From Empedobacter sp036647415 (lineage in GTDB: Bacteria > Bacteroidota > Bacteroidia > Flavobacteriales > Weeksellaceae): a stretch of 64,000 nucleotides of DNA. The notes beneath the pieces were generated by a model, which was not told the origin of the DNA, searched no databases, and worked only from the letters and a program-made list of their open reading frames with translations. This document shows, in pieces, positions 52,340-61,755 of this stretch. The stretch spans positions 1 through 64,000 of the forward strand of contig NZ_JAVXKG010000014.1 in NCBI RefSeq assembly GCF_036647415.1. The letters are read 5' to 3'. Within the stretch, counting starts at the first letter, position 1. Each line of letters opens with the position of its first letter. The position numbers and the translations under genes were made by a program.

Positions 52340-53482
52340 TTAAGGTAAAATTGCGTCGTAAATTAACTGACGGATATTTTCTCTAATTTTTTTTATCGAA
52401 AGATAATTTGGTTCGACAATTTCATTTACTCGATTAGAGAGAAAAATGTACACCATATTATATTTAGGATCTGCCCAAACCATTGTTCCCGTAAAACCTG
52501 TATGCCCAAAACTATCTGCTGATGGACCTACTTTAGAAGTCGTTTGCATTTTATCGAAGCCAGCTCCACGATGATTTCCTGCAAATTGTTGCTTTGTAAA
52601 TTCGGCTACAACTTCGGGTTTTAAATAAACCTCATCTCCATATTCGCCACCATTTAGATACATTTGCATCAATTTTGCTAAATCAATAGAAGTAGAAAAT
52701 AAACCTGCATGTCCTGCAATTCCGCCTATCATTGCTGCACCTTGATCGTGTACAAATCCGTGAATTAATTGATTTCTGTAGGTTTTGTCATATTCGGTTG
52801 GAATAATCTCTTCAAGTTTAAATTTCTCTTTTGGATTAAAAGTTGTACGATACATACCCAATGATTGATAAAATTTTTCTTGCGTCAATTGATTCAAATC
52901 TTTATCAAAATCTTTTTCTAACTTTTTCTTGAAAATATAATAACCTAAATCTGAATATTCGTACGTTTTTCGTCCAAGCGACGATTTATAAATATCTTCG
53001 TAAATCGTATCTTTTATCGTATTAATGATATAAATGTTATCCGTAACTTTTATTTGATGCTCTTCGTCTTGTTTTCTTGAATAGAAATCTAAATACAAGC
53101 GCGCATTTTTTACGTTTACGGTTTCATTGTAAAAACCAATCCAAGGTTTTAAACCCGCTTGATGAGCCAACACTTCACGAACTTTCAAAGAAGATTTGTT
53201 CGAGTTTTTTGCTTCTGCATCAATTTCGCCAAGTGTTTGATCAAGATTTAATTTATTTTCGTTAACCTCCAACATCAACAAAGGCAACGTCGCCGTCACC
53301 TTTGTTACCGAAGCGACATCATACAAATCTGTCCACTCCACTTTTTTTGTCGAATTTTTATCTTGCGTTCCGAAGCTTTTGTCATACACAATTTTACCAT
53401 CTTTTGCCACCAAAATTTGCATTCCGGGCGTATAATGATTAGCGATTGCTTCTTCGGCAAGTCTATCTATTTCTGAGAGTTT
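52340..53482 (-). pseudogene. Serine hydrolase (beta-lactamase-type) half of a frameshifted GH3 fusion
   Basis: The reading frame from about 53482 to the stop encodes a class C beta-lactamase/PBP-like domain: SxxK in DVASVTKVTAT, YSDLGYYIF in the place of YxN, and the HTGFTGT triad. It has no start or signal of its own: the frame continues upstream as KLSEIDRLAEEA until the A-run at 53480-53488, where it joins the GH3 frame if one A is added. In other Flavobacteriia I know GH3 and serine hydrolase as one protein of about 1000 residues. An internal ATG at 53422 could give a cytoplasmic remnant only. Confidence 0.7.
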
Positions 53483-55221
53483 TTTTTTCCTAAACCTACA
53501 TTTTCTGGTGCAGTAAATCCTAAACGTTTGATATGTTTTGTAACAATTCCTTGTCCTTCTTTCAAATTTTGATTGATATCAACAGGTAAAGTTCCTTCCG
53601 AATCTATCGCTCCAAAAATCACTTGTGCAGCCGCTGCTTGTGCATCTTTTGTATTTTGATACTGAACCGTAACTGCATCTAAATTTGATAAATCTAAATC
53701 TTTCAAACCATAAGCACTTGTAAATAAAGAGAAAATCTTCTTTTTATTTTTTGGTAAAGCATTCAGAATTGATTTCGAATTATCTGATAATTTATATGGT
53801 TTATAAACCGTTTCATTTGATAAAAACGCTCCCGAAATAATCACGTCAAAATCATTTAATAAATTAATTTTTGATGGATGATCAACTTTTACCAATTCTA
53901 CGTTTGCATATTTCTGTAAATGTGTCAAAAATGGCTCATAATCTGTTTGCTCTAACGGAACAAATGCAATTTTTTGATTCACTTTTTTGATTGGCAATGT
54001 TTTATCATTGTTCTTAACAACCGTTGTTGCTTTCTCAAAAATCTTCGTTGTTAATGCTAAATTTTCTGGAGAATTTAAAACATCAAAAACATTTGTTGGA
54101 TCAAGAGGTTTCAAATCATTTAATCCCGTGATATATTTTGCCATCAAAATTTTCTTCACACTTTCTTCCAAACGTGCTTCAGAAATTTCTCCTTTTTGTA
54201 TTGCATCAATAATTTTTTGTTTCCCTATATGTACATTTTGAGAAAATAACAAAATATCATTTCCTGCCACAAATGCTCTGTAATCTACATCACCAGCAGG
54301 ATACATTTTTGCGACACCATCCATATTAAGTGCATCTGTAATTACAATTCCTTTAAAACCTAATTCGCCTTTTAAATAATCTGTAATAATTTTTTTGGAT
54401 AAGGTTGAAGGAATTTTCGGATCTGGTTCTAAAGCCGGCACATTAAGATGCGCCACCATGATTGACTGCACACCAGCCTCTATCATTTTTTTGAAAGGCG
54501 CAATATGATATTTCTCTAAATCCGCTTTATTATCAGGAATCAAAGGTAAAACTTTATGTGAATCTTGGTCTGTATTTCCATGTCCTGGGAAATGTTTTGC
54601 AGAAGAAAGTACGTTTTGCTCTTTCATTCCATTCATGTACGCAATTCCTTTTTCAGCCACACGATCTGGGTTTGAACCAAAAGAACGATTACCAATAATC
54701 GGATTATTTGGATTGACATTAACATCAACAGAAGGCGCAAAATTGAACTGAATTCCGACACGGTTTGCTTGTATCCCGATTTGTTTACCAACTTGATAAA
54801 TTAGACTATTATCACGTAAAGCTCCAAGTGTCATATTCCACGGAAAACGCTCTACACCTTTCAATCGCATAGCCAATCCCCATTCTCCATCAACTCCAAT
54901 TAGCAATGGAACTTTAGAATTTGCTTGAAATTTATTTGTTAAATCAATTTGTTTAACTGCTTGATCTTGCATAAAAATTAATCCACCGATATGCTCGTTT
55001 TTGATTAATTTCATAATATCATTTTCATGAATAGAATCTCTGTTCGTGTAAGCTGCGACAATAAATAATTGTCCAACTTTCTCTTCTAACGACATCGAAT
55101 TATATTTTTCATCTACCCATTTCAATTGAATAGTATCTTTATATAATGGCGAAAGTTGTTGCGCTTGCGAAGCGATAGGTAAAATAATTGTTAAGATTGC
55201 AAGTTGGATGATTCTTTTCAT
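53467..55221 (-). CDS. Glycoside hydrolase family 3 (N-acetylhexosaminidase-type), frameshifted C terminus
   Basis: From ATG 55221: signal peptide (LTIILPIASQAQQ), GH3 barrel with GVDGEWGLAMRL, the loop KHFPGHGNTDQDSHK and nucleophile Asp in IVITDALNMDGV, then a GH3 C-terminal alpha/beta domain ending GFTAPENVGLGKKNSQK. The KHFPGHGNTDQDSH loop supplies the catalytic His-Asp of NagZ-like beta-N-acetylglucosaminidases, so peptidoglycan or amino-sugar substrates are likely. The frame stops right after an A9 tract that would otherwise continue into the serine hydrolase domain. The GH3 part itself seems complete. Confidence 0.85.
   Translation of the reverse strand: MKRIIQLAILTIILPIASQAQQLSPLYKDTIQLKWVDEKYNSMSLEEKVGQLFIVAAYTNRDSIHENDIMKLIKNEHIGGLIFMQDQAVKQIDLTNKFQANSKVPLLIGVDGEWGLAMRLKGVERFPWNMTLGALRDNSLIYQVGKQIGIQANRVGIQFNFAPSVDVNVNPNNPIIGNRSFGSNPDRVAEKGIAYMNGMKEQNVLSSAKHFPGHGNTDQDSHKVLPLIPDNKADLEKYHIAPFKKMIEAGVQSIMVAHLNVPALEPDPKIPSTLSKKIITDYLKGELGFKGIVITDALNMDGVAKMYPAGDVDYRAFVAGNDILLFSQNVHIGKQKIIDAIQKGEISEARLEESVKKILMAKYITGLNDLKPLDPTNVFDVLNSPENLALTTKIFEKATTVVKNNDKTLPIKKVNQKIAFVPLEQTDYEPFLTHLQKYANVELVKVDHPSKINLLNDFDVIISGAFLSNETVYKPYKLSDNSKSILNALPKNKKKIFSLFTSAYGLKDLDLSNLDAVTVQYQNTKDAQAAAAQVIFGAIDSEGTLPVDINQNLKEGQGIVTKHIKRLGFTAPENVGLGKKNSQK
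53480..53488 (-). other. A9 homopolymer at the frame break
   Basis: Nine T on the plus strand (nine A in the message). Adding one A, or removing two, fuses the GH3 and serine-hydrolase frames without a stop. Confidence 0.8.
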
Positions 55222-55332
55222 TCCGAAATAAATTAATTTTGTACGTTTTTTCTTAATAGGAAACATAAATTTAGGTCTAATCAGTTTTGGATTTGTAAAT
55301 TTATAGTAAATTGTGAAATTAAATTGAATTCT

Positions 55333-56412
55333 ATGAATATTTTCAGTGTAGTACAGGATAATATGTTAAATCATCCTGGATTAATAACTGTTTTTGGAGT
55401 CGCGGTAATTATTATGTTACTGCTTGATTTGGGTGTTTTTAACAAAAATGCGCACGCCGTATCTAACAAAGAGGCACTTACGTGGTCTGTTGTTTGGATT
55501 TCTTTGGCAATGATTTTTAGTGGAGTAATCTATTTTGTGTTCAAAAATGCAGACGGACATGATTTTGCAATGGAAAAATTCTCCCAATTTCAAGCTGCAT
55601 ATTGGATAGAAAAAGCATTGTCTGTGGACAATTTATTTGTCTTTATTTTAGTTTTCGGATTTTTCAAAATTCCGAAAGAATATCAACACAAAGTTCTTTT
55701 TTGGGGAATTTTAGGCGCTTTATTATTCAGAGCAATTTTTATTTTTGCAGGTGTAGAGTTAATTAAAATGACTTATTTACCAGCTTTCTCTATTGGCGAT
55801 TGGAATTTTAATTTGGCTGAAGATGCAGAACATGCAAATTTTGCTGCGAAAGAATTTTTCCGACCAAATGTTGTTTTAACTATTTTCGGATTTTTCTTAG
55901 TTTTTGCTGGAATAAAATCTTGGAAGTCTGATAATGACGAAGAGCAAGATCTATCGAAGAATTTTGGTGTAAAATTGGTTCATAAATTTTTCAAAGTAAC
56001 ACCAAATTTTGATGGCGATAAATTTTTCTCAGTTCAGAATGGAATCAAAATGGCAACACCTTTGTTTGTCGCGTTAATGGTTATAGAAGTTACCGATTTG
56101 GTTTTCGCTGTAGATAGTATTCCTGCTATTTTTGCGGTTGCACCTAATGATCCTTTTATCTTGTATTCATCTAATATTTTTGCAATTTTAGGACTTCGTT
56201 CATTGTATTTCTTATTGGCAAATTCGATGGATAAATTCAATAAACTGCATTATGGTTTGGCAATTATTTTAAGCTTTATTGGACTTAAAATGATTATTAT
56301 GCCTTTTTATCATTTCGAATCAACTGTTTCACTTGCAATTATTGGTGGAGTTTTAGCAATAACAATTATTTGGTCTTTACTTGCAAATAAGAAAGAGGAA
56401 GCTAAAAAGTAG
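55333..56412 (+). CDS. TerC family membrane protein
   Basis: A 359-residue polytopic protein of the TerC/Alx family, with LLLDLGVFNKNAHAVSNKEA, YWIEKALSVDNLFVFILVF and VTDLVFAVDSIPAIFAV; the acidic residues in membrane helices are the metal-binding hallmark. Recent work on the family supports manganese or other metal export; tellurite resistance is historical. ATG 55333 is used rather than the TTG at 55324. It is followed by a strong terminator. Confidence 0.92.
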   Translation: MNIFSVVQDNMLNHPGLITVFGVAVIIMLLLDLGVFNKNAHAVSNKEALTWSVVWISLAMIFSGVIYFVFKNADGHDFAMEKFSQFQAAYWIEKALSVDNLFVFILVFGFFKIPKEYQHKVLFWGILGALLFRAIFIFAGVELIKMTYLPAFSIGDWNFNLAEDAEHANFAAKEFFRPNVVLTIFGFFLVFAGIKSWKSDNDEEQDLSKNFGVKLVHKFFKVTPNFDGDKFFSVQNGIKMATPLFVALMVIEVTDLVFAVDSIPAIFAVAPNDPFILYSSNIFAILGLRSLYFLLANSMDKFNKLHYGLAIILSFIGLKMIIMPFYHFESTVSLAIIGGVLAITIIWSLLANKKEEAKK

Positions 56413-56435
56413 AATAATTTCTTATAGATAAATTG

Positions 56436-56462
56436 AAAGCCGTTCGTAAGAACGGCTTTTTT
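56436..56462 (+). terminator. TerC gene terminator
   Basis: A 10-bp stem AAAGCCGTTC/GAACGGCTTT with loop GTAA and a following T-run. Confidence 0.92.
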
Positions 56463-56475
56463 ATTTTTATAAATT

Positions 56476-56823
56476 TCATTTTTCAGTTTTAATTGGTAAA
56501 TTTATTACTTTATCCAAATCTCCATTTTCGCTATAATTATAAATAAATCCAAATTCAAAATTTTGGCGAAGATATTTTTCAATCTTAATTAATCGATTAT
56601 CTCTATAAAATCCTATATAATAAGCGTTTTTAAAGTTAGTTGAATCTTTCATTTCAAACTCATCATATAGATATAAAGGATGAGAATATCTACCAAAACC
56701 ATAGTAATATTTTTTAACCATTGGGCTTTTAGAATCTATTTTATCTTTATTTTGAAAATTTCTTTCTGTTTTATTACAACTAAATATTAATAAAGTAATA
56801 AGAATGTATAAAAATTTAATCAT
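56476..56823 (-). CDS. Small unrecognised lipoprotein
   Basis: A 115-residue lipoprotein from ATG 56823 (ILITLLIFSCNKTERN signal). The mature part is Tyr/Phe-rich (KKYYYGFGRYSHPLYLYDEF, IGFYRDNRLIKIEKY), with strands resembling the MORN/toxin-immunity-like YRDG motifs, but nothing decisive. The coding sequence begins 28 bases past the cytochrome terminator. Function unknown. Confidence 0.55.
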   Translation of the reverse strand: MIKFLYILITLLIFSCNKTERNFQNKDKIDSKSPMVKKYYYGFGRYSHPLYLYDEFEMKDSTNFKNAYYIGFYRDNRLIKIEKYLRQNFEFGFIYNYSENGDLDKVINLPIKTEK

Positions 56824-56854
56824 ATCAACAATGTTAACAAGTTTAAATTTATAA

Positions 56855-56880
56855 AAAAGCTCCAAAAAAATGGAGCTTAT
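56855..56880 (-). terminator. Terminator after the diheme cytochrome gene
   Basis: AAGCTCCA (56857-56864) and TGGAGCTT (56871-56878) form an 8-bp stem with a 6-A loop; on the minus strand it is followed by a T-run. Confidence 0.82.
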
Positions 56881-56891
56881 ATTTGTATTTT

Positions 56892-57386
56892 TTATTTTGT
56901 TTTCTTTATTGCTTCTTTCATTGGTTTTACAACCTCCGTAACACTTTCTATTTTTGTTGTCTCTTGTAATGATTTTGTAGGACTTTCATTTCCTCTGTGG
57001 CACATAACACATGTTACAACATTGATTTGTTCTGGATTTTTTGCATTATTCCAATTGAAATTCTTTGCATTTAAATCACGAGTCATCACAATCATGTGAC
57101 GTGCAAATTCTTTTTCTTTTTTTGCATCACTCGCAAAATCCATCTTTTTTGTTTCTGGATTATCGGCATGGCAAAAATTACATTTTACTCCTAATGCTGT
57201 GTTATAACCGCGCATTAATCCTTTTAAACTATCTTCTGATATATTTTGCGGCAAAACTTTTAAGTTTTTCCATTGCGAATCAGATACTTCTTTTCCTGTG
57301 TCAACTTGGCGTGAAGTTGTAAATGAAAAAATACTAAACAGAAGTGCTATTACACCTAATGAAGCAATTATTTTTTTTGTTTTCAT
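56892..57386 (-). CDS. Diheme c-type cytochrome
   Basis: A 164-residue periplasmic protein: signal or anchor (IIASLGVIALLFSIFSFT) and two heme-binding motifs, KCNFCHAD (about 73-77) and TCVMCHRG (about 128-132), with Met-containing segments between. It resembles the small photosynthetic-reaction-centre-cytochrome-subunit-like proteins common in non-phototrophic Bacteroidota. It has its own terminator and is probably an electron carrier in the periplasm. Confidence 0.87.
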   Translation of the reverse strand: MKTKKIIASLGVIALLFSIFSFTTSRQVDTGKEVSDSQWKNLKVLPQNISEDSLKGLMRGYNTALGVKCNFCHADNPETKKMDFASDAKKEKEFARHMIVMTRDLNAKNFNWNNAKNPEQINVVTCVMCHRGNESPTKSLQETTKIESVTEVVKPMKEAIKKTK

Positions 57387-57497
57387 GTTGTCTCTTTTTG
57401 ATTAAGACAAGTTAAAACAATTATTAATCTTAATTATTGATCAATAAAATTTGGATTAATTTTAAATAACTTCTTTATTTCTTTTATTTACAGATAA

Positions 57498-58412
57498 TTA
57501 AAAACGCCACACTAAAATTCTAGAGATTTTATTCCCTTGTTGCATATTCACGATTTTGTAATCTCTTACTTTTTCACGTTTCAAAACACTTTCTAAACTA
57601 TGTAAATTTTCTTTGCGCGAAACTAATGTAGAAAACCATTTCACTTGATGTTTAAATTCGGCACTTTCTTTTATCATTTTAGTGATAAATAAGCGTTCTC
57701 CTCCTCTACACCAAAGTTCAGAATTATTTCCACCAAAATTTTGAATTGGTTTCTGATCCGTCTTTTGTCCAAGATTTTTTAGTTTACGCATCGTTTGTTG
57801 CATCACTTCTTGATTTGATTTGAAGAATGGAGGATTACACATCGTCATATCAAATTTTTCGCCTTGCTTTATAATATTCTTAAAAATATTACTTGGATTA
57901 TATTGTAATCTTATCTCAACTTTATTTCGTAAACGTGCATTTTTACGTACAATTGTTTCTGCATTTTTATGTGATTCGAAATCTAATTCTGCTCCAACAA
58001 AATTCCAATCATATTCGTAATTTCCAATAATAGGATAAATACAATTGGCACCAACACCCACATCTAAAACTTTCACCTCTTTTCCACGAGGAATAACTCC
58101 GTCAAAACTTTCTCCTAAAATATCGGCAATGTAATGTATGTAATCTGCACGTCCAGGAATTGGCGGACAAAGGTTATCTTTGGGTAATTCCCAATAATCA
58201 ATATCGTAATATGTTTTCAGTAACGCTTTATTTAAAGCCTTTACAGCTTCACGATCAGAAAAAGTGATTGTTGGTTCGTTTTCTTTATTTGGTTTGATAT
58301 ATTTGGAAAGTGGCAGATAAATTGCACACAATTTTTCAAAATTATAAGGCGCTAAATGTCGATTGCGCGAATGTAATTTTTTCAACTTACTCTTATTTTC
58401 AGGAGTACTCAT
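57498..58412 (-). CDS. rlmF: 23S rRNA (adenine-N6)-methyltransferase RlmF
   Basis: A 304-residue enzyme beginning MSTPENKSKLKKLHSRNRH. The RlmF family blocks are clear: GRADYIHYIADIL, LDVGVGANCIYPIIG (SAM site), MCNPPFFKS (NPPF catalytic motif) and WCRGGERLFITKMI. It methylates A1618 of 23S rRNA. ATG 58412 is used over the TTG-type start upstream. Confidence 0.95.
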   Translation of the reverse strand: MSTPENKSKLKKLHSRNRHLAPYNFEKLCAIYLPLSKYIKPNKENEPTITFSDREAVKALNKALLKTYYDIDYWELPKDNLCPPIPGRADYIHYIADILGESFDGVIPRGKEVKVLDVGVGANCIYPIIGNYEYDWNFVGAELDFESHKNAETIVRKNARLRNKVEIRLQYNPSNIFKNIIKQGEKFDMTMCNPPFFKSNQEVMQQTMRKLKNLGQKTDQKPIQNFGGNNSELWCRGGERLFITKMIKESAEFKHQVKWFSTLVSRKENLHSLESVLKREKVRDYKIVNMQQGNKISRILVWRF

Positions 58413-58428
58413 TTTAAAAATATTTTTA

Positions 58429-58436
58429 CAAAAATA
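58429..58436 (-). promoter_or_regulatory. rlmF -7 box
   Basis: TATTTTTG on the minus strand matches TAnnTTTG, 16 bases before the rlmF ATG. It directly follows the hairpin at 58438-58469. Confidence 0.5.
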
Positions 58437-58437
58437 G

Positions 58438-58469
58438 AACAACCTTTGCAGTTTTATACAAAGGTTGTT
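58438..58469 (-). terminator. Terminator of the dnaJ-cbpM operon
   Basis: An 11-bp perfect stem AACAACCTTTG/CAAAGGTTGTT with a 10-base loop, 11 bases after the cbpM stop; the downstream TATTTTTG gives T residues and doubles as the rlmF -7 box. Confidence 0.75.
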
Positions 58470-58479
58470 ACGGATTCGT

Positions 58480-58737
58480 TTATTTTATTTGTTTTTGTAA
58501 GTGATTAATCTGTTTCAAAAGATGATCTATAACCTCTAAACCTTCGATATTTACGCCTAAATCATAATGAAACTGAATAAATTTTTCTACAAGTTGTAAA
58601 TCATCTTCATCTATAAAAAATTCTTGATTACGTTCATGTAAAATAACCAATCCATTTTGATACAAATCTATCACAAATTGAGGTTCAATTTTATGAAATT
58701 GACTAAACTGAATAACTGATATTGTTATATTTTCCAT
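58480..58737 (-). CDS. Chaperone modulator CbpM-like protein
   Basis: An 85-residue helical protein of the CbpM/MerR-like helix type: ITISVIQFSQFHKIEPQFV, NGLVILHERNQEFFIDEDDL and LIDHL-type C-terminal helix. CbpM proteins bind the J-domain of CbpA and inhibit it. It lies 3 bases after the dnaJ-like gene, the typical cbpA-cbpM order. Confidence 0.85.
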   Translation of the reverse strand: MENITISVIQFSQFHKIEPQFVIDLYQNGLVILHERNQEFFIDEDDLQLVEKFIQFHYDLGVNIEGLEVIDHLLKQINHLQKQIK

Positions 58738-58740
58738 GAT

Positions 58741-59631
58741 TTAAACTTTTTTGATTGAACGTAATTTCTCAAACAATTCTTTTTCTTCCATCGATAAATT
58801 TGTCGGAATTTTAATAGAAAAAGTCACGTACAAATCTCCAAAATGATCAGCTTTTTTATAAATCGGCAAACCTTTTCCTTTTAGTTTTACTTTTTTATTA
58901 TTCTCAGTTCCTTCTTTTACAGGTACTTTTACTTTTCCATTTAATGTATCAATCAGCACTTCGCCTCCTAAAATTGCATCATACAAATCGACCTCAACAA
59001 TTGTATACAAATCTGCTCCTTGCGTTTCGAACTTTGTGTTATTGTTTATATGAAACGTAATATACAAATCTCCATTTGGTCCATTGTTATAGCCTTTTCC
59101 ACCATAACCTTTTATCTTGATAGTTTGTCCGTCTTCTACTCCCGCAGGTATTGTAATACGAATATTTTTACCATTAACAGTTAACGTTTGTTTCTGATCG
59201 ACCAAAACATCTGTTAAGTTTAATGTCAAAGTAGCATTTACATCTTGACCTTTATATCCAGTTGATCTACTTCTTCCTTCGGGTCCGAACATAGATCCAA
59301 AAAAGTCCGAATAACCATCAAAATCATCAAAACCTTCAGCTCCATTAAAATCGTTTCGCGAATAATTTTGTTGCTGTTGTTGACGAGCTTTTTCATACTC
59401 TTCACCATGTTGCCAATTTTCACCGTATTTATCGTATTTCGCTCGTTTTTCTGGATCGCTTAAAACTTCATTTGCTTCATTTAATTCTTTAAATTTTTGT
59501 GCAGCCTCATCGTTATTTGGATTTAAATCTGGATGAAGCTTACGCGCCAATTTTCGATATGCTTTTTTTATCTCATCTTTTGTTGCCGTTTTTGGCACGC
59601 CTAAAATTGTATAATAATCTATAAATGCCAT
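58741..59631 (-). CDS. DnaJ-type co-chaperone (CbpA-like)
   Basis: A 296-residue J-protein without zinc fingers: J-domain with DYYTILGVPKTATKDEIKKA and HPD in KLHPDLNP, a Gly/Phe/Gln-rich linker (DFNGAEGFDDFDGYSDFFG), then the two beta-sandwich substrate domains of DnaJ C. This is the CbpA layout; it stimulates DnaK ATPase. ATG 59631 is preferred over the TTG at 59640. It is controlled together with the modulator that follows. Confidence 0.93.
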   Translation of the reverse strand: MAFIDYYTILGVPKTATKDEIKKAYRKLARKLHPDLNPNNDEAAQKFKELNEANEVLSDPEKRAKYDKYGENWQHGEEYEKARQQQQQNYSRNDFNGAEGFDDFDGYSDFFGSMFGPEGRSRSTGYKGQDVNATLTLNLTDVLVDQKQTLTVNGKNIRITIPAGVEDGQTIKIKGYGGKGYNNGPNGDLYITFHINNNTKFETQGADLYTIVEVDLYDAILGGEVLIDTLNGKVKVPVKEGTENNKKVKLKGKGLPIYKKADHFGDLYVTFSIKIPTNLSMEEKELFEKLRSIKKV

Positions 59632-59832
59632 AATAATCAATACGTTTTATTATCTAATTTAATCAAAAAAAAGACCATTCTTAGTATAAAATTTATAAAA
59701 AATGTTTAATTTTTCTTAAATCAGAATAATTTAATGATTTGACAACAATGTAGTCAAATAACTAAATATTAATTAAAAATAAATACGAATAATTTAAATA
59801 AATATATTATTTTCATAGTATAATTATGATCT

Positions 59833-60783
59833 ATGTATAAGAAAAACATTTCTAAAAATATATTATTAGGAGCCGCAATTGGAGATGCATTAGGTGTTCC
59901 TGTCGAATTTAAAAGTAGGGAAACACTAAAGGATAATCCAGTAACTGATATGATAGGTTTTGGAACGTACAACATGCCTCCTGGTACTTTTTCAGACGAC
60001 AGTTCGCTTATGTTTTGCTTAGCAGAATCACTTTGTAATGGTCTTGATTTGAATGATATTTCAGAAAACTTTCAGAAATGGATGCACGAAGGATATTGGA
60101 CAGCAGACGGTGAAGTTTTTGATGTTGGTATTTCCACACGCAAAGCAATTAATAAATTACGTGTCGTAAAAAAACCTACAGAGGCTGGATCTACAGCCGA
60201 AACTGACAATGGAAATGGCTCATTAATGCGAATTTTACCTTTGGCAGTTTATCTTAAAGATTTATCAATTGATGAACGTTGCAAAATTATAAAAGACGTT
60301 TCATCTATAACGCATGCACATAATCGTTCGGTTTTAGCCTGTATTTATTATGTTGAATTTGCCTTAAATTTATTAGAAGCTGAATCTTTAGAAGAAGCTT
60401 ATTTGAATACGAATTTTTGGTTAAAAATATATTTAGAAACAAATGATGAATACCAAACTGAATATCCGTTTTTTAAACGAATTTTAGATGGAGATTTGAT
60501 TACACTATCAGAAGATGAAATAAAATCGACTGGTTATGTAATTGACACATTAGAAGCTGCAATTTGGTGTTTATTACACACAACTTCTTATCACGAATGC
60601 GTTTTGAAAGCTGTAAATCTTGGAAATGATACCGACACAATTGCATGCGTAGCAGGTGGAATTGCAGGTATTTATTATGATTGTGAATCGATTCCGAAAC
60701 ATTGGATTGATCAATTAGCTAGAAAAGATGATATTTTAAATTTAGCATATCGATTAAAAGAAAAATATGAAGAAGAGAATTGA
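59833..60783 (+). CDS. ADP-ribosylglycohydrolase family protein
   Basis: A 316-residue DraG-like hydrolase. The paired metal sites are visible: GAAIGDALGVPVEF and GTFSDDSSL near the N terminus and GNDTDTIACVAGGIAG near the C terminus, with TDNGNGSLMRILPLA between. These enzymes remove ADP-ribose from proteins or nucleic acids. No ADP-ribosyltransferase is visible nearby, so its partner is elsewhere or it acts on free metabolites. The stop codon lies inside the terminator stem. Confidence 0.92.
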   Translation: MYKKNISKNILLGAAIGDALGVPVEFKSRETLKDNPVTDMIGFGTYNMPPGTFSDDSSLMFCLAESLCNGLDLNDISENFQKWMHEGYWTADGEVFDVGISTRKAINKLRVVKKPTEAGSTAETDNGNGSLMRILPLAVYLKDLSIDERCKIIKDVSSITHAHNRSVLACIYYVEFALNLLEAESLEEAYLNTNFWLKIYLETNDEYQTEYPFFKRILDGDLITLSEDEIKSTGYVIDTLEAAIWCLLHTTSYHECVLKAVNLGNDTDTIACVAGGIAGIYYDCESIPKHWIDQLARKDDILNLAYRLKEKYEEEN

Positions 60784-60802
60784 GAAATCAATTCTTTTTT
60801 TG
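60776..60802 (+). terminator. Terminator overlapping the DraG-like stop
   Basis: AGAATTGA, loop GAAA and TCAATTCT form an 8-bp stem followed by T7; the TGA stop (60781-60783) is in the left arm. Confidence 0.85.
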
Positions 60803-60839
60803 TTTTACAATAATCTTATAACTTCGTAAAAAAAGGTTT

Positions 60840-61727
60840 ATGAAAGAATTTTTATTTTATATTATCATATTTACAACTACACTTAATGCGCAATACAATA
60901 AAGAAAATCAATCTGTTGATGTAATACCATATTGGAATAAAGACAATGTTTTAAAATATAAAATAATTGAAACAAAAATTACTCATAAACAAAATGATAC
61001 AATAAATAAAAAATCAAATAGTTACGATTTAAAAATTTCAGTTTTAGATTCTACTGCTAATTCATACACCTTAAAATGGGAAACTAATCTGAATATTCCT
61101 GATGATAAACCTGAAATTAAGAACTATATAGATAAAAACTTAAAAGAACTTAATCAAATTCAAATAATTTATAAAACGGATGAATTTGGAACTGTTCAAG
61201 AAATAATTAACAAAAAAGAAATTAAAAAAACATATAAAAAAGTATTTGACTTACTGCTAAACAAAAGTAGTCTTGGAGAAAAAGAATTAAAAATGATTTA
61301 TCAATTTATTGAGAATGATGAATATTTTAATAATTATTTGATGCAAGATTTGAATCAATTTCATTTGTTTTATGGATTAAGTTTAAATAAAACGGAACAA
61401 GAAGATGAAATTAATTTTACAAATCCTATAACGCAATCTCCAATGTTATTAAAACAACGTTATAGATTAATAAATATAGATGAAGAAAATGAAATTTATA
61501 TTTTAAGCATGAGTCAAACTGTTGATGAAAATCAATTTTTAGAAGATTTTAAAACAAAATTTGGAAAAGATTTTGATAAAGATATTGCCAATCCTAATTT
61601 CAATATTAATGTATTATTGAAACAAACATTTAATAATTCAGGTATAATTTTAAATTCAACTTACAATACAGTTGTCGATTATGAAGGAACTACATCAACC
61701 AAACTAAAAGAGTTTATTTTAAAATAA
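60840..61727 (+). CDS. Unrecognised secreted protein
   Basis: A 295-residue protein with a signal peptide (FLFYIIIFTTTLNAQ). The mature part is rich in Lys, Asn and Ile and predicted mixed alpha/beta, without cysteines or recognised motif. It has internal stretches such as VLKYKIIETKITHKQ and YTLKWETNLN that resemble the lipoprotein-like DUF6263 style of Bacteroidota secreted proteins, which is only a guess. It stands between two transcription units, 56 bases after the DraG-like gene. Confidence 0.55.
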   Translation: MKEFLFYIIIFTTTLNAQYNKENQSVDVIPYWNKDNVLKYKIIETKITHKQNDTINKKSNSYDLKISVLDSTANSYTLKWETNLNIPDDKPEIKNYIDKNLKELNQIQIIYKTDEFGTVQEIINKKEIKKTYKKVFDLLLNKSSLGEKELKMIYQFIENDEYFNNYLMQDLNQFHLFYGLSLNKTEQEDEINFTNPITQSPMLLKQRYRLINIDEENEIYILSMSQTVDENQFLEDFKTKFGKDFDKDIANPNFNINVLLKQTFNNSGIILNSTYNTVVDYEGTTSTKLKEFILK

Positions 61728-61743
61728 TTATTCAAATTCTTTG

Positions 61744-61751
61744 TAATTTTG
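61744..61751 (+). promoter_or_regulatory. -7 box next to the VF530-type gene start
   Basis: TAATTTTG matches TAnnTTTG and ends four bases before the ATG at 61756, predicting a leaderless or nearly leaderless message. No TTG at the ideal upstream distance. Confidence 0.4.
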
Positions 61752-61755
61752 TGAA

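Noticed and set aside
59769..59975. Minus-strand ORF over the DraG-like start
   Set aside because: It overlaps the conserved N terminus of the hydrolase and has no support.
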